Below, piece after piece: positions 10,611 through 20,927 of a stretch of DNA of 64,000 nucleotides; position 1 is the first letter of the stretch, and the number at the start of each line of letters is the position of its first letter. The notes under the pieces were generated by a model. It was not told the origin of the DNA. It did not search any database and was given only the letters and a program-made list of their open reading frames with translations. Made by a program: the position numbers and the translations under genes. Location of the stretch: positions 27,821,640-27,885,639 of the forward strand of contig NC_079513.1 of assembly GCF_000801105.2 (NCBI RefSeq), written 5' to 3'. Source of the DNA: Raphanus sativus (lineage: Eukaryota > Streptophyta > Magnoliopsida > Brassicales > Brassicaceae).

Positions 10611-12179
10611 GGGATGTTATATAGGGTTGTGAGATTTAGGGCTGACCCAGCCCATTCAATAATTTAAGAACCCTAACCCAAATGTATTATTCATAAAATG
10701 TTTAGGGCCACTTTAGGGCTGGGCTAAGGAAATAAAGGGTTTTCACAGGGTTAACCCTATTAGATATTTTTTGTTATAGAACAATGTTTTGTTGTAGGGT
10801 CAAACCCTCAATTTTTTTTTTTTTTCGTTAAAATTGCTAAAAAAGTTTCTATAAAATTTCAGAAATGATTTTTTTCCGTCAAAATCACAAAAAAAAAAAT
10901 ATTTTGCCAAATCGGTTTTTACGCCAAAATCGAAAAAATCAAGTTTTTCCGAAAAACCACAAAATCGAGTTTTCCCACCAAAAACCACAAAATAGAGTTT
11001 TTCCACATAAACCGTAAAACTGGTTTTTCCCGCCAAAATCGATAAATTAAGTTTTCCCACCAAAACCGAGAAACCCGAAAAATCGAGTTTTCAAGCCAAA
11101 ATTGGGAAATCGAATTTTTCCGTCAAAACCGAGAAATCAAGAAATTGAGTTTTCCCGCCAAAAACGAGAAACCGGGGTTTCTTGCCAAAACCGAGAAATT
11201 AGGATTTCCCGCCAAAACCAAAAAACGAGTTATCCCGCCGAAACCGAGAAATTGAGTTTTCCCGAGAAATCAGGGTTTTTCAAGAAAACCGAGAAATCTT
11301 GTTTTTAGAGAAAACCGAAAAATCGGTTTTCCCGAGAAAAATGAGAAATCGGGGTTTCCCGCCAAAACCGAGAAATCGGGTTTTCTCGAGAAAACCGAGA
11401 AATCGGGTTTTCTCGAGAAAACCGAGAAATCGGGTTTTCCCAAGAAAACCGAGAAATCTAGTTTTCCCGAGAAACCAAGAAATTGGGGTTTCCCGCCAAA
11501 ACCGAGAAATCGGGTTTTCTCGAGAAAACCGAGAAATCAAGTTTTCCCGAGAAAACCGAGAAATCGAGTTTTCCGAGAAAACCGAGAAATCGGGTTTTCC
11601 GAGAAAAACGAGAAATCGGTTTTTTCCTAGAAAACCGAGAAATTGAGTTTTCCCGAGAAAACCGGAAAATCGAGGTTTCCCGCCAAAACCGGAAAATCGA
11701 GTTTTCCAACCAAAACCGAAAAATCGAGTTTTCCGCTAAAACTGGGGAATCGATTTTTTCCGTCAAAATTTAGAAATTTTTGTTTTCTGCCAAAACCGAG
11801 AAATTGAGTTTTCTCGTCAATACCACAATAATGAGTTTTCCTGCCAAAACAAAAAAAAATAAGTTTTTCCACCAAAACCTGAAAATTGAATTTTTCTGTC
11901 CAAATCAAAAAATTAAGGTTTTCTGCCAAAAACACAAAATTTTGTTTTTTTGTTGAATTTGCAAAATCTCATTTTCCGTCAAAATTCTCAAAATAGCTAA
12001 ACAGTGTTAATCATGTTAATATTATTTGCTTTTGTTTTAAAAGATTTTATAAAATGGGTAACCCTAACCCAACCCCTTCATGCATAGACTATTAGGGTTA
12101 ATGTTGGGTTGGGTTAGAATAGGGTTGGGTTTATATTTTATAGGGTTGGGTTGGGCTGGGTAACCCAATACAACATCCC
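10611..12179. mobile_element. Non-autonomous DNA transposon with TIRs, carrying a minisatellite
   Basis: Left end GGGATGTTATATAGGGTT and right end AACCCAATACAACATCCC are imperfect inverted repeats. Both are flanked by TA (10609-10610 and 12180-12181), which is either a TA target duplication or the outermost TIR bases. Subterminal sequence is rich in 'gggttgggttgggctg'. No transposase is visible; the interior is a 27-bp minisatellite. A fragment of the same left end sits in the SDP1 intron. The superfamily is uncertain (TA duplication would suggest Tc1/mariner, but the TIR is not a typical one). Confidence 0.72.
10815..11990. repeat. 27-bp minisatellite with E2F-like motifs and a palindromic core
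   Basis: About 43 diverged copies of a 27-bp unit, best preserved at 11340-11740, of the form 'gagaaatcgggttttctcg' + 'agaaaacc'. GGTTTTCTCGAGAAAACC within the unit is a perfect 18-bp palindrome. Because 27 is a multiple of three and the core is palindromic, long open frames with a nine-residue repeat arise on both strands; these are not taken as genes. A variant unit contains TTTCCCGCCAAAA, and the exact TTTCCCGCC E2F-type core occurs at 11026, 11151, 11205, 11355, 11489 and 11676. Confidence 0.88.
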
Positions 12180-12691
12180 TAGGTGTGGGTGTATAAGAAC
12201 TATATATTGTTTCAATCAAATGTTTGTGCCACAGGGCTTTCACTTGCAAGTTGCATCTTATGTATTAGTATTGTTCAAGGTCAACGATCGATTAGCAATA
12301 AACGCACACAGTAAAATAGTGCGTATTGATAGTCAAATTTGTTGTATATACTGTATACAGAATTGGATAGTCACAATCAACCGAGTCGTAACGCTAAAAA
12401 AAACTAGAAAAGGATAAACATGCCATTGAATTTCGCTGAGGGCATCGAGTACGTTTCCTCTCTAATAGTGGTGGTGGCAGAAAAAAAATGTTTACGTATT
12501 CTCGATGGGTGGAATTATTAATGTAAAACTTTAGCAAGCATGCCCTCTCTCAGAGAAAAGAAAACTTTAAGCAAGCCCTAAAAGGATCAGAGATTCCTTT
12601 TTCATTCTCTTTTGAAAAGTACAAAGAGCCCTTTCGCGATCCCAAGTGACGAAGGCAAAAGGAATTTAGATTTCTCGGTCTTTTGGTCGGC

Positions 12692-12739
12692 TCACGTGAC
12701 GTGCTACCCTCCACCTCCAAATCTACTTACGTCACGTGA
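12692..12739. promoter_or_regulatory. Inverted pair of G-box/ACGT elements
   Basis: TCACGTGACGT at 12692-12702 and its exact reverse complement ACGTCACGTGA at 12729-12739, separated by 26 bases and lying 122-169 bases upstream of the ATG at 12861. CACGTG is the G-box bound by bZIP and bHLH factors. GGCCCA-type site II motifs follow at about 12804-12818. Very likely the promoter of the thioredoxin-fold gene. Confidence 0.6.
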
Positions 12740-12860
12740 ATGGGTCTTTTGTTGGTAGACGACGCCGTCCAAGGAACTCTTTTCCGTTAGAGACGATCTC
12801 AGAAGGCCCAAGGCCCAAATATACGCCCATTAAGTAATGAAATGACATTCACAATAGTCG

Positions 12861-15349
12861 ATGGCGGGGATGATGATGCTTGCCAACAGTCTCCTCCTCC
12901 TCCCTCCTAAACCTCCGAGCTTCCTTCCGGTTTCTTCTTCTCGAAGCAGCAGATCAATCCGAAGAACGACCCTACTAGTCATGGTCAAAGCTTCCTCCGA
13001 ACCTTCCGACTCCCTCTCAGTGTCCACCAAATTCACCGCACCTCCGGGGTTCAAGCCTCCCGAGCCGAAACGCTTCGCCGTTAAACCGGGGAAGCTATTA
13101 GATGTGTTGGGTGCAGCTATCGGAGTGCTTATCCGATTCGGCACTGGAGTGTTCGTTTCAGGGTAAAAGTTGTTTCGTTTTCGTTCTCTTTGGTGTTGGA
13201 GAGCCTCGAATTGAGTTTTATGTTTTTTTTTGTTGAATCTGAGTAAGGTACTCTGCTTCTTTCGTGTCCAAGGACGTGATCCCAGCTGATCAGTATGCGT
13301 TGCGAATTGGCGGTAATCATGATCATCAAAGTTCTAACCTTTCACTGAAAAGATGTCGACTTTGATGGGGCTTGTGATGGTTATTTTAATGGTATGTGTA
13401 GGGATCACGGTGAAGGAAACGTCGAAGATCGGGCCTCGTCCTCAGAAACCCATTGAGATATATGAGTTTGAAGGGTATGTACTTATGCTCTATATTTTTG
13501 AATGTATGTGTTTCATTTAGACTGTTTTTGTTTCTTTCATATTATCTCTTGAATGTTTTCTTTTTTTCGTTCTGTTTCCGGATATGAGGATAAAGCTGTC
13601 CCTTTTGCCGGAAGGTAACAGTAACACTTCTCTCTTACCTACTTACTCACTGTTATTACCTTTTTGCAATTAGCCTAAGGTTCTGAAGATTTCGTTTTAC
13701 TTAAGACATTTGCTTGATACCATGAAAACAAGTTGCTAAATCTTGCCTGCCAATCATTTTTATGTTTTCCTCTTGATTTATTGCAATGACTTAGGGTAAG
13801 TCTACTAATGTTGAGAATTTGCAGGTCAGGGAGATGGTCACAGTGTTGGATCTTGATATTCTCTACTATCCTTGCCCAAGAGGGAGTCCTAATTTTCGCC
13901 CCATGGTTAACCAGATGGGTGGCAAACTACAGTTTCCCTACATGGTTTGCCTTTTCTATCTTAATGATTTTAGTCTTTTTTATGTTTATTTTACCCACCA
14001 AAGCCATCATTGAAACTAATTGGCTTTGCCCTGATGTATTCCTTCCTTGCTTCGAGTTCGCTGAAATGTGGTTCAAGTAGACATCTATGTAAACACAAGT
14101 CTTTTTTGCTCATGAACTTCTCAAAAAATCTTAGAATTTATATTCACTTTTAAACCGATAGGCATAACTAGAAACTTATGTATCACCACTTTAGTCAGTA
14201 GGAAATGAGTTTTTGTTAAAAAAATTCAGTGTTGAAACATACAATGTCTCTTTTAATAATAGGTTGATCCAAACACCGGAGTGTCCATGTATGAATCAGA
14301 TGGAATCATCAAATATCTATCCGAGAAATATGGTTGGTTTCTGCTTCTCAAATGGCTTTTTGACAATATCATCATCTTTTCGTTATCATTACTGTTCGAG
14401 TAGTATTAATGTTTTTCTGTCTAATGTTTGGTTAAACTTGTTCAGGAGATGGAACAGTTCCTTTAAGCCTATCACTTGGTCCATTAACGGTTAGTTTCTT
14501 TGCACACATGCTGCCGATTGTTTTCCTTTGCTTCAAAAATTCAAAAGTAATATTAGTATCAACTACGTCGATGTTGTAGGCTATAACAGCTGCCTTGGCA
14601 ACGATTGGACGTCTAGGAAAGGTAACAAGAATCTCTCTATTCACAAATATTCGGCATATATTCTCAGAAGACAATGCCAACGAAATTTTAAAAATCAAGT
14701 GTTTCACTGTAGAAGAGTTTATGCTACATTTGTCACTAAATGCTTGAGTTTTTACAATGCAGGGTAACTTGTACACACCAGCAAAACTACCACCTAATCC
14801 ACTCGTATTCTGGGCATACGAGGTTTGATCTTATCATTTTTTTCTATCTTCAAAGACCAGAAGAACCTTATTAAACATACAAAATCTCTGTTTGAATTGC
14901 TCTGCACAGGGTTCTCCGTTTTGCAAGCTTGTACGCGAAGTTCTTGTGGAACTCGAGTTGCCACACATTCAACGCAGGTATGGCAACAGCAACAACAACA
15001 ACAACAGTCTACTGTTTTTCATTATTTGTTTCAAAGAATCAAAACCAAGGGAACAATAGTCTTTGTTGATATTAGCTGTCTTTTGTTTATTTTCATCAGC
15101 TGTGCTCGTGGTAGTCCCAAACGGCAGGAATTGCTTATGAAAGCTGGTCACTTTCAGGTGGGTTAGAGAAATACATACATATATGTGTATACAATATATT
15201 TACATAGAGAGAGAGTTGTGAAATGTGTTTTGTTTTCTTTTTTTTTATATAAAAAACAGGTGCCTTACCTGGAAGATCCAAACACTGGAGTAAATATGTT
15301 TGAGAGTGCAGAAATCATAGAGTATCTGAAGCAAACTTATGCTGCTTAG
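12861..15349 (+). CDS. Double thioredoxin/GST-N-fold protein, plastid type
   Basis: Twelve exons: 12861-13162, 13248-13312, 13402-13474, 13596-13614, 13825-13944, 14263-14332, 14446-14489, 14580-14621, 14763-14822, 14910-14977, 15100-15157 and 15260-15349; all phases agree and give 336 residues. It corresponds to Arabidopsis At5g03880 (thioredoxin family). The Ser/Arg/Pro-rich N-terminus looks like a chloroplast transit peptide. Two GST-N/thioredoxin-like modules follow. The first has CPFC at ~148-151 ('EFEGCPFCRKVREMV') and the second 'YEGSPFCKLVREVL' with a single Cys at ~270; each is followed by the conserved 'QFPYMVDPNTGV' or 'QVPYLEDPNTGV' cis-Pro region. The role is probably thiol redox or glutathione-linked chemistry in plastids; the substrate is unknown. 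Exon 4 is a 19-base microexon carrying the CPFC motif. Confidence 0.9.
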
Positions 15350-16815
15350 TTCAGCTACTTTCGTTTAATAATCTCAACTTAGTTATGAGTAAGTAAGTGC
15401 AGGGTTTAATGATCAAGAAATGTATCTATATATACAAACCAAATATTATCGTGTGACATGATTCTCCAAGGTTTGATCTTCTTTCTTGTCATTTTTGTGT
15501 AAAAATACAATTTGCACTTAAAAACTCAGTTAAATAAAGTTTCAAAAACTCATGTGGTGGAAGGAAATAGATTGAGAGTGGCACCAAGTCCGAGTATATG
15601 ATTGCATCCACCCAACACATTGGTAGTTCTTTTTTGTTTCTTTTCATGTGTCCTTTTGTATATAGATTTTGAGAAAATTAATTATTTAATCATTCAGAAA
15701 TTCGAATCTGAAGTTTCAAAATGTTTTCCCTGTAATTGTTTGTTTAGTTTTTGTTACTTGTTGTTAGTGGTTGTAATGTTGGCTTTTGCACTTTAGTTGC
15801 TTGTTTATGGACGGAATGTTAGTTAATTATTTGTTATGATTACTACTTTTTATCAATATGGCACGTTAAATCAATCATCTTATATAGAATGGAGGGAAAA
15901 CAGTTTATATATTTTATTTTTATAGTATTCGTGCCCTCGATAAAGTGTTTCTCTAGTTGAGTTTGCGAGTAGTAATATATACTAGAAAAAAAGGCTAAGC
16001 ACGGGTCCTTTCTGTATGGTGGCATTATGAATTAGATAAGCAAATGATTTTATATATTTCCATGCTATCACTTCAGTCTTTTTAACTTAAAGAGCAATCT
16101 AGGGCGAGGGGCTATGTCTAGATTTTCTATTTTTTCTAATTTGAAAATAGAATAACCTCCTTTACCCTTAATATATTGTCCCTCTCTATATTAAAAATAC
16201 ATATTGTTCCACATAATTTTTCTGCATCTTTACTTTTACCATATTTCTTAATTTTTTCAGCAATATTAATTTAATTAGGTCATTAGCTTATCGTTTAAAT
16301 ATTCATTATTAAGTGGCTATAGTCCCTTTGTTCGAAAAAAAGTGGCTATATTCCCAAGTCCCAACCATACTATTGATAAACAAAAGGATGGTCAACTATT
16401 ATAATTTCAATAATATAAATTCATATGCACATATCTAAAGATTGGAAAGCGTTAACGGTCGCTTAACGTACAATGATAGACCGTTGCAGTCTGCAATTGC
16501 AGGAATCTAGGCAAAGAGAACAGGAATAAAAATACTTTTAGGAAGCAAAATGAAAAAAACTAAAGCTTCATGAGGGTCTATCTAGTAACTTGAAACGATT
16601 ATACGGTAAAAACTAGATAAAAACATAAAGATCAGGGGTCTTCCGACAAAAGTCCATCGATCCACTTGAAAACACTTCCACAATGTCCGTTCGAAAAAAA
16701 ATATGACCGTTTGAAAGTAATTAAATTTCAGACAAGAATAAACTCCCTTCCTCTACTCTACTTCAATCTCTGTTTCTTCTTCCCTCAGTAAAAAAATCGA
16801 GAGAGAGAGAGAGAG
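15350..16815. other. Intergenic spacer
   Basis: AT-rich. It contains one micro-insertion (16311-16355). A (GA)n tract at 16800-16815 directly precedes the start codon of the glutaredoxin-like gene and is probably in its leader. No gene seen. Confidence 0.5.
16311..16355 (+). repeat. Micro-insertion: A-tract between direct repeats
   Basis: AAGTGGCTATA at 16311-16321 and 16340-16350 (similarity continues to 'tccc') flank the spacer 'tttgttcgaaaaa'. One of a class of tail-only insertions described in the findings. Confidence 0.5.
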
Positions 16816-17895
16816 ATGGGTTGTGTTTCTTCGAAGCTAGTCAAGAAGAAACTGGTAAGAGAGATTCGAGTCAACAACGGCGGCGATCACATTGTCTCTC
16901 TTACTTCCACTACTTACGGTCATCTCGATCTCGACCAACAACGACCAGAGACTTCTCAGGAACTCACTAAAGGCGAAGCCTTTGAACCAAGACGATCAAC
17001 TGCACGGGAAGATGATCCAGAGATAATCAACACATGGGAGCTTATGGAAGATCTCGAAGATTCGACGAGGATTATTAGTCCCAAGTCTCGTGGCATTTTA
17101 TCGTGGAAGACTCCGGCGAAACCGAGCCTGGAGTCTCCGAAGAGGAACGGTAGTAGTAAGAGATTCAGGGGGAAAGAAAACAGAGGATTGAGTCCGAACC
17201 AGATTCCGAAGCGAGGCGTGATGCGTTTGAGTTTCCCTCTCAAAACAGAGGAAGGTTCGGCCGCGGTTACGCAGAGGAGGAAGAGTTTCAGTCCAGCGTT
17301 CGATCCGGATCTCGTGGCTTCCTACGAGAGAGAGCTGTCTCAGGAGAAAGAGCAGATAAAGATGGTGATCTCTTCTTCGGGAAAAACAGAGAGAAACAGA
17401 GAGTCAGAGAGGATCCTCGAGGGTTTCCCGGAGAAATGTCCACCGGGAGGAGAAGACTCGGTGGTGGTCTACATCACGACGCTGAGAGGGATAAGGAAGA
17501 CGTTCGAGGACTGCAACGCGGTGAGATCGGTGCTGGACTCACACGAAGTTAGATTCTCGGAGAGGGACGTGTCGATGCACTCTGTTTTCAAGGAGGAGAT
17601 CAGGGGCATTTTGGGAACGAAGCAGGTGAAAATACCGGCGGTTTTCGTGAAGGGGAGGATGGTGGATGTGATGAAGTTGGAGGAGGAGGGTAAACTGGGA
17701 ATTTTGCTCGAGTGTATGCCTAAACAGAGGCTTGGAGGTGGTTGCTGCTGTGGGTGCGGTGGGATGAGGTTTGTGATGTGTGATGTTTGTAACGGAAGCT
17801 GCAAGGTTATGGATGGGGAGAAGAAGAATAATGCTGTTGTTAAGTGTTTGGTGTGTAATGAGAATGGTTTGGTTCTGTGTCCAATTTGCTCTTAG
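16816..17895 (+). CDS. Glutaredoxin-like protein with C-terminal Cys cluster
   Basis: An intronless gene of 359 residues, corresponding to about At5g03870. MGCVSSK at the N-terminus is a strong myristoylation/palmitoylation signal, suggesting membrane association. Residues ~20-210 are low-complexity and basic, with the 'AFDPDLVASYERELSQEKEQ' segment typical of this family. The glutaredoxin-like fold is at ~216-300 ('VVVYITTLRGIRKTFEDC', 'RDVSMHSVFKEEI', 'KIPAVFVKG'); the usual CxxC active site is replaced by TTLRG, so it is probably not a classical oxidoreductase. A Cys-rich tail (~310-358, CxxC pairs as in DnaJ-type zinc fingers) could bind metal. The biochemical role is unknown; family members have been described only as GRX-domain proteins. 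Confidence 0.88.
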   Translation: MGCVSSKLVKKKLVREIRVNNGGDHIVSLTSTTYGHLDLDQQRPETSQELTKGEAFEPRRSTAREDDPEIINTWELMEDLEDSTRIISPKSRGILSWKTPAKPSLESPKRNGSSKRFRGKENRGLSPNQIPKRGVMRLSFPLKTEEGSAAVTQRRKSFSPAFDPDLVASYERELSQEKEQIKMVISSSGKTERNRESERILEGFPEKCPPGGEDSVVVYITTLRGIRKTFEDCNAVRSVLDSHEVRFSERDVSMHSVFKEEIRGILGTKQVKIPAVFVKGRMVDVMKLEEEGKLGILLECMPKQRLGGGCCCGCGGMRFVMCDVCNGSCKVMDGEKKNNAVVKCLVCNENGLVLCPICS

Positions 17896-18123
17896 AAGAG
17901 ATTTTTATTTTTCAGTTTTCCATAACTTTTATGGTGGGATTGGGTGAAGTTGGAAGAGGATTGAATTAGTTTTGGTTTGTAATGATTTGATTACAGAGTT
18001 TTCAAAGTTGGGTTTAGGGTTCTTTGTGTGTGAAACAAGCAATGAAATCTGTTTTAAATGTTTGTAATATAAATTCAATTCATTTTTGTTTAAACCATTT
18101 TAAATATAACTTCAATGGCTTAG

Positions 18124-18294
18124 AAGAGACCACATACTTTATTGGAGAGAATCAAGAAAGAGGTTGGGAAAGACAAGTTTGAAAGAGGAATGTATAAAGA
18201 AGCTTCCAAGATGTTTACAAAGCAGTGTACTGCATAAGAGCTTGATGATTTTCTTACACTTGTTGTTTATAATCATATTGTTGCTCAGTACTAA
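18124..18294 (+). pseudogene. Malate synthase relic (C-terminal fragment)
   Basis: A 171-base open stretch reads 'KRPHTLLERIKKEVGKDKF', 'ERGMYKEASKMFTKQCTA', stop, then 'ELDDFLTLVVYNHIVAQY', stop. This matches, from memory, the C-terminus of plant malate synthase (glyoxylate cycle, peroxisomal/glyoxysomal) around the conserved DDFLTL segment. A TAA replaces one codon, the peroxisomal targeting tail is lost, and no upstream malate synthase exons are present. The position between the glutaredoxin-like gene and RPS28 is exactly where Arabidopsis has MLS (At5g03860), so this is an in-place deletion relic rather than a retrocopy. Confidence 0.78.
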
Positions 18295-18683
18295 AGAGTT
18301 TCTATATTTTGGTCTGTGGTAATAACCATAACTTGTTTCTTTTTATTTCCTATATGAAATATAAGTTTTATGTCTCATTCTGTGTTAAAAAAACATCGTT
18401 TCATTATAGCTTTAGACTTCAAAGCTAAGATGAAGGTTTAGTTTGCTAATGCTATTTATGTTTAATCACAACTTAATTTGTATTGAAATAAAAATAATAT
18501 TTATAGAAGTATCTGGAATATAATTTTATTTGAAATAAGATTAAATATTTGAGAACCCTTTTAGAGATTGACTCAAATCTAGACAAAATTATTCATACGC
18601 ACGACCACGACGATGTTATTGCTTAAAAACCCAAATTAATAAACAGAAAAGATAAGCATAGCTAAAGAAAATCTAGGATAAAA

Positions 18684-19118
18684 TTATAGTAACGCTTTGT
18701 TGTTAGAACTCATCATAGTCTTGAACTCTTCAAAGCTAACATAACCATCTTCGTCCGCATCAACGCCACGAACCATGCGAGCACATTCCTCCATTGACTT
18801 ATTATTTCCAAGACGTTTCAACACAACATGAATTTCACTCGCTGAAATCTTACCATCACCATTCGTATCAAACAGCTCAAAAGCTTCTTTCAGAACAGCC
18901 TCGTCGTCTTCTTCTTTTTCGCTAACCGCATAGCACTTGGCAAATTCTACAATATCTATATGACGGTCACCATCAACATCAAGCTCTGTGAACATCTCAT
19001 CGATTTCTTCAGACGTCATCGAAGGAGAGAAAGCACGGATCCATTGAGCGAACTCATCCCATGAAATTTTACCATCTTTGTTTTTGTCGATTTCTTCAAA
19101 AGCCTGGACGTAAGACAT
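18684..19118 (-). CDS. Calmodulin-like protein, four EF-hands (CML31-like)
   Basis: An intronless gene of 144 residues starting MSYVQAFEEIDKNKDGK. An in-frame ATG at 19262 is rejected because the TATA box lies downstream of it. Four canonical EF-hand loops: DKNKDGKISWDE (11-22), DVDGDRHIDIVE (47-58), DTNGDGKISASE (84-95) and DADEDGYVSFEE (120-131). All keep Asp at position 1 and Glu at position 12, so all four probably bind calcium. The protein resembles the CML29/30/31 branch of Arabidopsis calmodulin-like sensors, which is inference from memory. It is likely a cytosolic or nuclear calcium sensor. I do not recall a CML at this place in Arabidopsis, so it may have transposed here. Confidence 0.88.
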   Translation of the reverse strand: MSYVQAFEEIDKNKDGKISWDEFAQWIRAFSPSMTSEEIDEMFTELDVDGDRHIDIVEFAKCYAVSEKEEDDEAVLKEAFELFDTNGDGKISASEIHVVLKRLGNNKSMEECARMVRGVDADEDGYVSFEEFKTMMSSNNKALL

Positions 19119-19200
19119 TGTTGTTTCTAAAGAGAAAAATATATGAATGATATATGATGATGTAAAGAAGTTTATGAAATAAGTTGTGCGAGGAGATCTA

Positions 19201-19208
19201 TATTTATA
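19201..19208 (-). promoter_or_regulatory. TATA box of the EF-hand gene
   Basis: TATAAATA on the minus strand, 83-90 bases upstream of the ATG at 19118; it fixes the start. Confidence 0.65.
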
Positions 19209-19380
19209 GTCAAAAATCTGTATGAAGATTTCCTTTTTACTAAAATCGTTATGAGTTTTCATATTTTCCTTTATTCAATTAAATTGAAAAACACGCGTTG
19301 AATTAAAAGAAACCGGCTAGAATCAATGAACCAAACGAGACGTGTAACCTGAACAGCTATAAAGCCCATACAAATTTCAG

Positions 19381-19524
19381 TGGGCTTTATATGGGCCGAA
19401 CGGAACAATCCACAGCACCCTCCTATAAAAGCTCACGACAACAACGCGCTTCTTTAGAAATTAGGGTTTTTGCATCGCCGCTAAGCTTTCTCACCTCCGT
19501 CTCTCACCGAGCCGTCGTCTTCAG
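19381..19524 (+). promoter_or_regulatory. RPS28 promoter and first (non-coding) exon
   Basis: Typical ribosomal-protein promoter: site II elements TGGGCT (19381) and TGGGCC (19392), TATAAAA (19424-19430) and a telo-box TTAGGGTTT (19461-19469, AAACCCTAA on the other strand). The leader is split by an intron: donor GT at 19525 ('cttcag|gtatct'), acceptor AG at 19864-19865, one base before the ATG codon. Confidence 0.78.
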
Positions 19525-19791
19525 GTATCTTCAACCATTCTGATTCTCATATTCTATTGATTATTGCAATCTTTTAGGAGATTTGTCGTTTTCTTTTCAT
19601 TTCTCTCGAATTTGTAATTAGACAACTCTGCTCTGTTTGTTAGATAAGCGAACCTAGTTTCGCTTCAGACAGCGATTAGAAACAAGGATTGTTAGTTTGT
19701 GTTTGTCTTAAAATTCGTAATCAGCACACACTAGTCACATGCTATGTTCTTACGATTGTGTAACAGATTCATTCATGTTGAAGCAGATTGA

Positions 19792-20061
<270 letters not shown>

Positions 20062-20284
20062 TTCGTCTTGTTCCTTTCTCCACTACAGAACTATGTCTGC
20101 TTATCTTGCTTTTTTTTTTTTTCTGTGACTGGATTAGTGATTATGCATTCGAACTGAATTTTGTTTTTGCTGTAAGACATTTCATGGATTGATTTTTGTT
20201 CTGGTCTTATCATATTGTTGTCTGAACCCTCCAAAATCTCTCGGTTTATTCATTTATCAACCAAAACGATATAGAAAGTTTTAA

Positions 20285-20474
20285 GAGCACCTTAAATGTT
20301 AGTATTAGGAAGAGTTATGAGTTTTTGTAGAAATTATGGGATATTAAAAAGACGCATGTAATTCAAAGAGATGATTAACTAGTTTAAATAAAATAAAATA
20401 TAAATAATTAACTATTATACTAATATTTTTTTTGTTTTAGAAATCTTAGCTGTTTCTAACCATTTGAGGTGCTC
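20285..20474. mobile_element. MITE with TAA target duplication (Tourist/Harbinger-like)
   Basis: 190 bp bounded by GAGCACCTTAAATG and CATTTGAGGTGCTC (13 of 14 inverted match) and flanked by TAA at 20282-20284 and 20475-20477. The 3-bp TWA duplication and GAGC-type ends suggest PIF/Harbinger. No coding capacity. Confidence 0.7.
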
Positions 20475-20772
20475 TAAACCTTTCTAGTTCTATTAATGTT
20501 CTCCAAGTTATTCTCTAATGGATTAATTTTCAAATCACTGCTTCAAAGTAGGCTTTCAGCATGATCCGTTTTAAGCCTGACCATGGTTTTAGGGTGGAGT
20601 TCGTCCTGACCATAGGCGCAGACATGAAATGGTTCGGTATGAACTTTCTAAACAGAAAAAAATTGATGTTTGAACTTTCTAAACAGAAAAAAATTGATGT
20701 ACGTGTCCAATTGTTTTTTTTGGCTTACCGTAAGCATTACTTGTCATGGAAGTGCGCCCACGCTGTGTGTGT

Positions 20773-20925
20773 TTCATTTAACATCAGATGCGAGATTTCC
20801 ATAAAGATCGTTTGTTCATTTTCAGATAACCGTTGAAGTTGCAACAGCAAAAACTCTCGCTGATTGAGAAGATTCAGTTGGTAGTTTTGGGGTTACAACG
20901 CATTCTCTGCTTCTTGCTACATCTT
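20773..20925 (+). repeat. Left copy of a 153-bp direct duplication
   Basis: Identical or nearly so to 21790-21942, from 'ttcatttaacatcagatgcg' to 'cttcttgctacatctt'. The two copies flank the foldback element at 20928-21790. The sequence has mild coding character but no recognised protein. Just upstream, a 30-bp tandem duplication ('aactttctaaacag' units) lies at 20641-20700. Confidence 0.85.
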
Positions 20926-20927
20926 GG

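Noticed and set aside
11102..11935. Several open frames of 68-115 codons on both strands encoding nine-residue repeats
   Set aside because: They are a by-product of the 27-bp palindromic minisatellite; no start context, promoter or homology.
19119..19262. In-frame upstream ATG extending the EF-hand protein by 48 residues
   Set aside because: The extension crosses the TATA box and has no EF-hand-family similarity.
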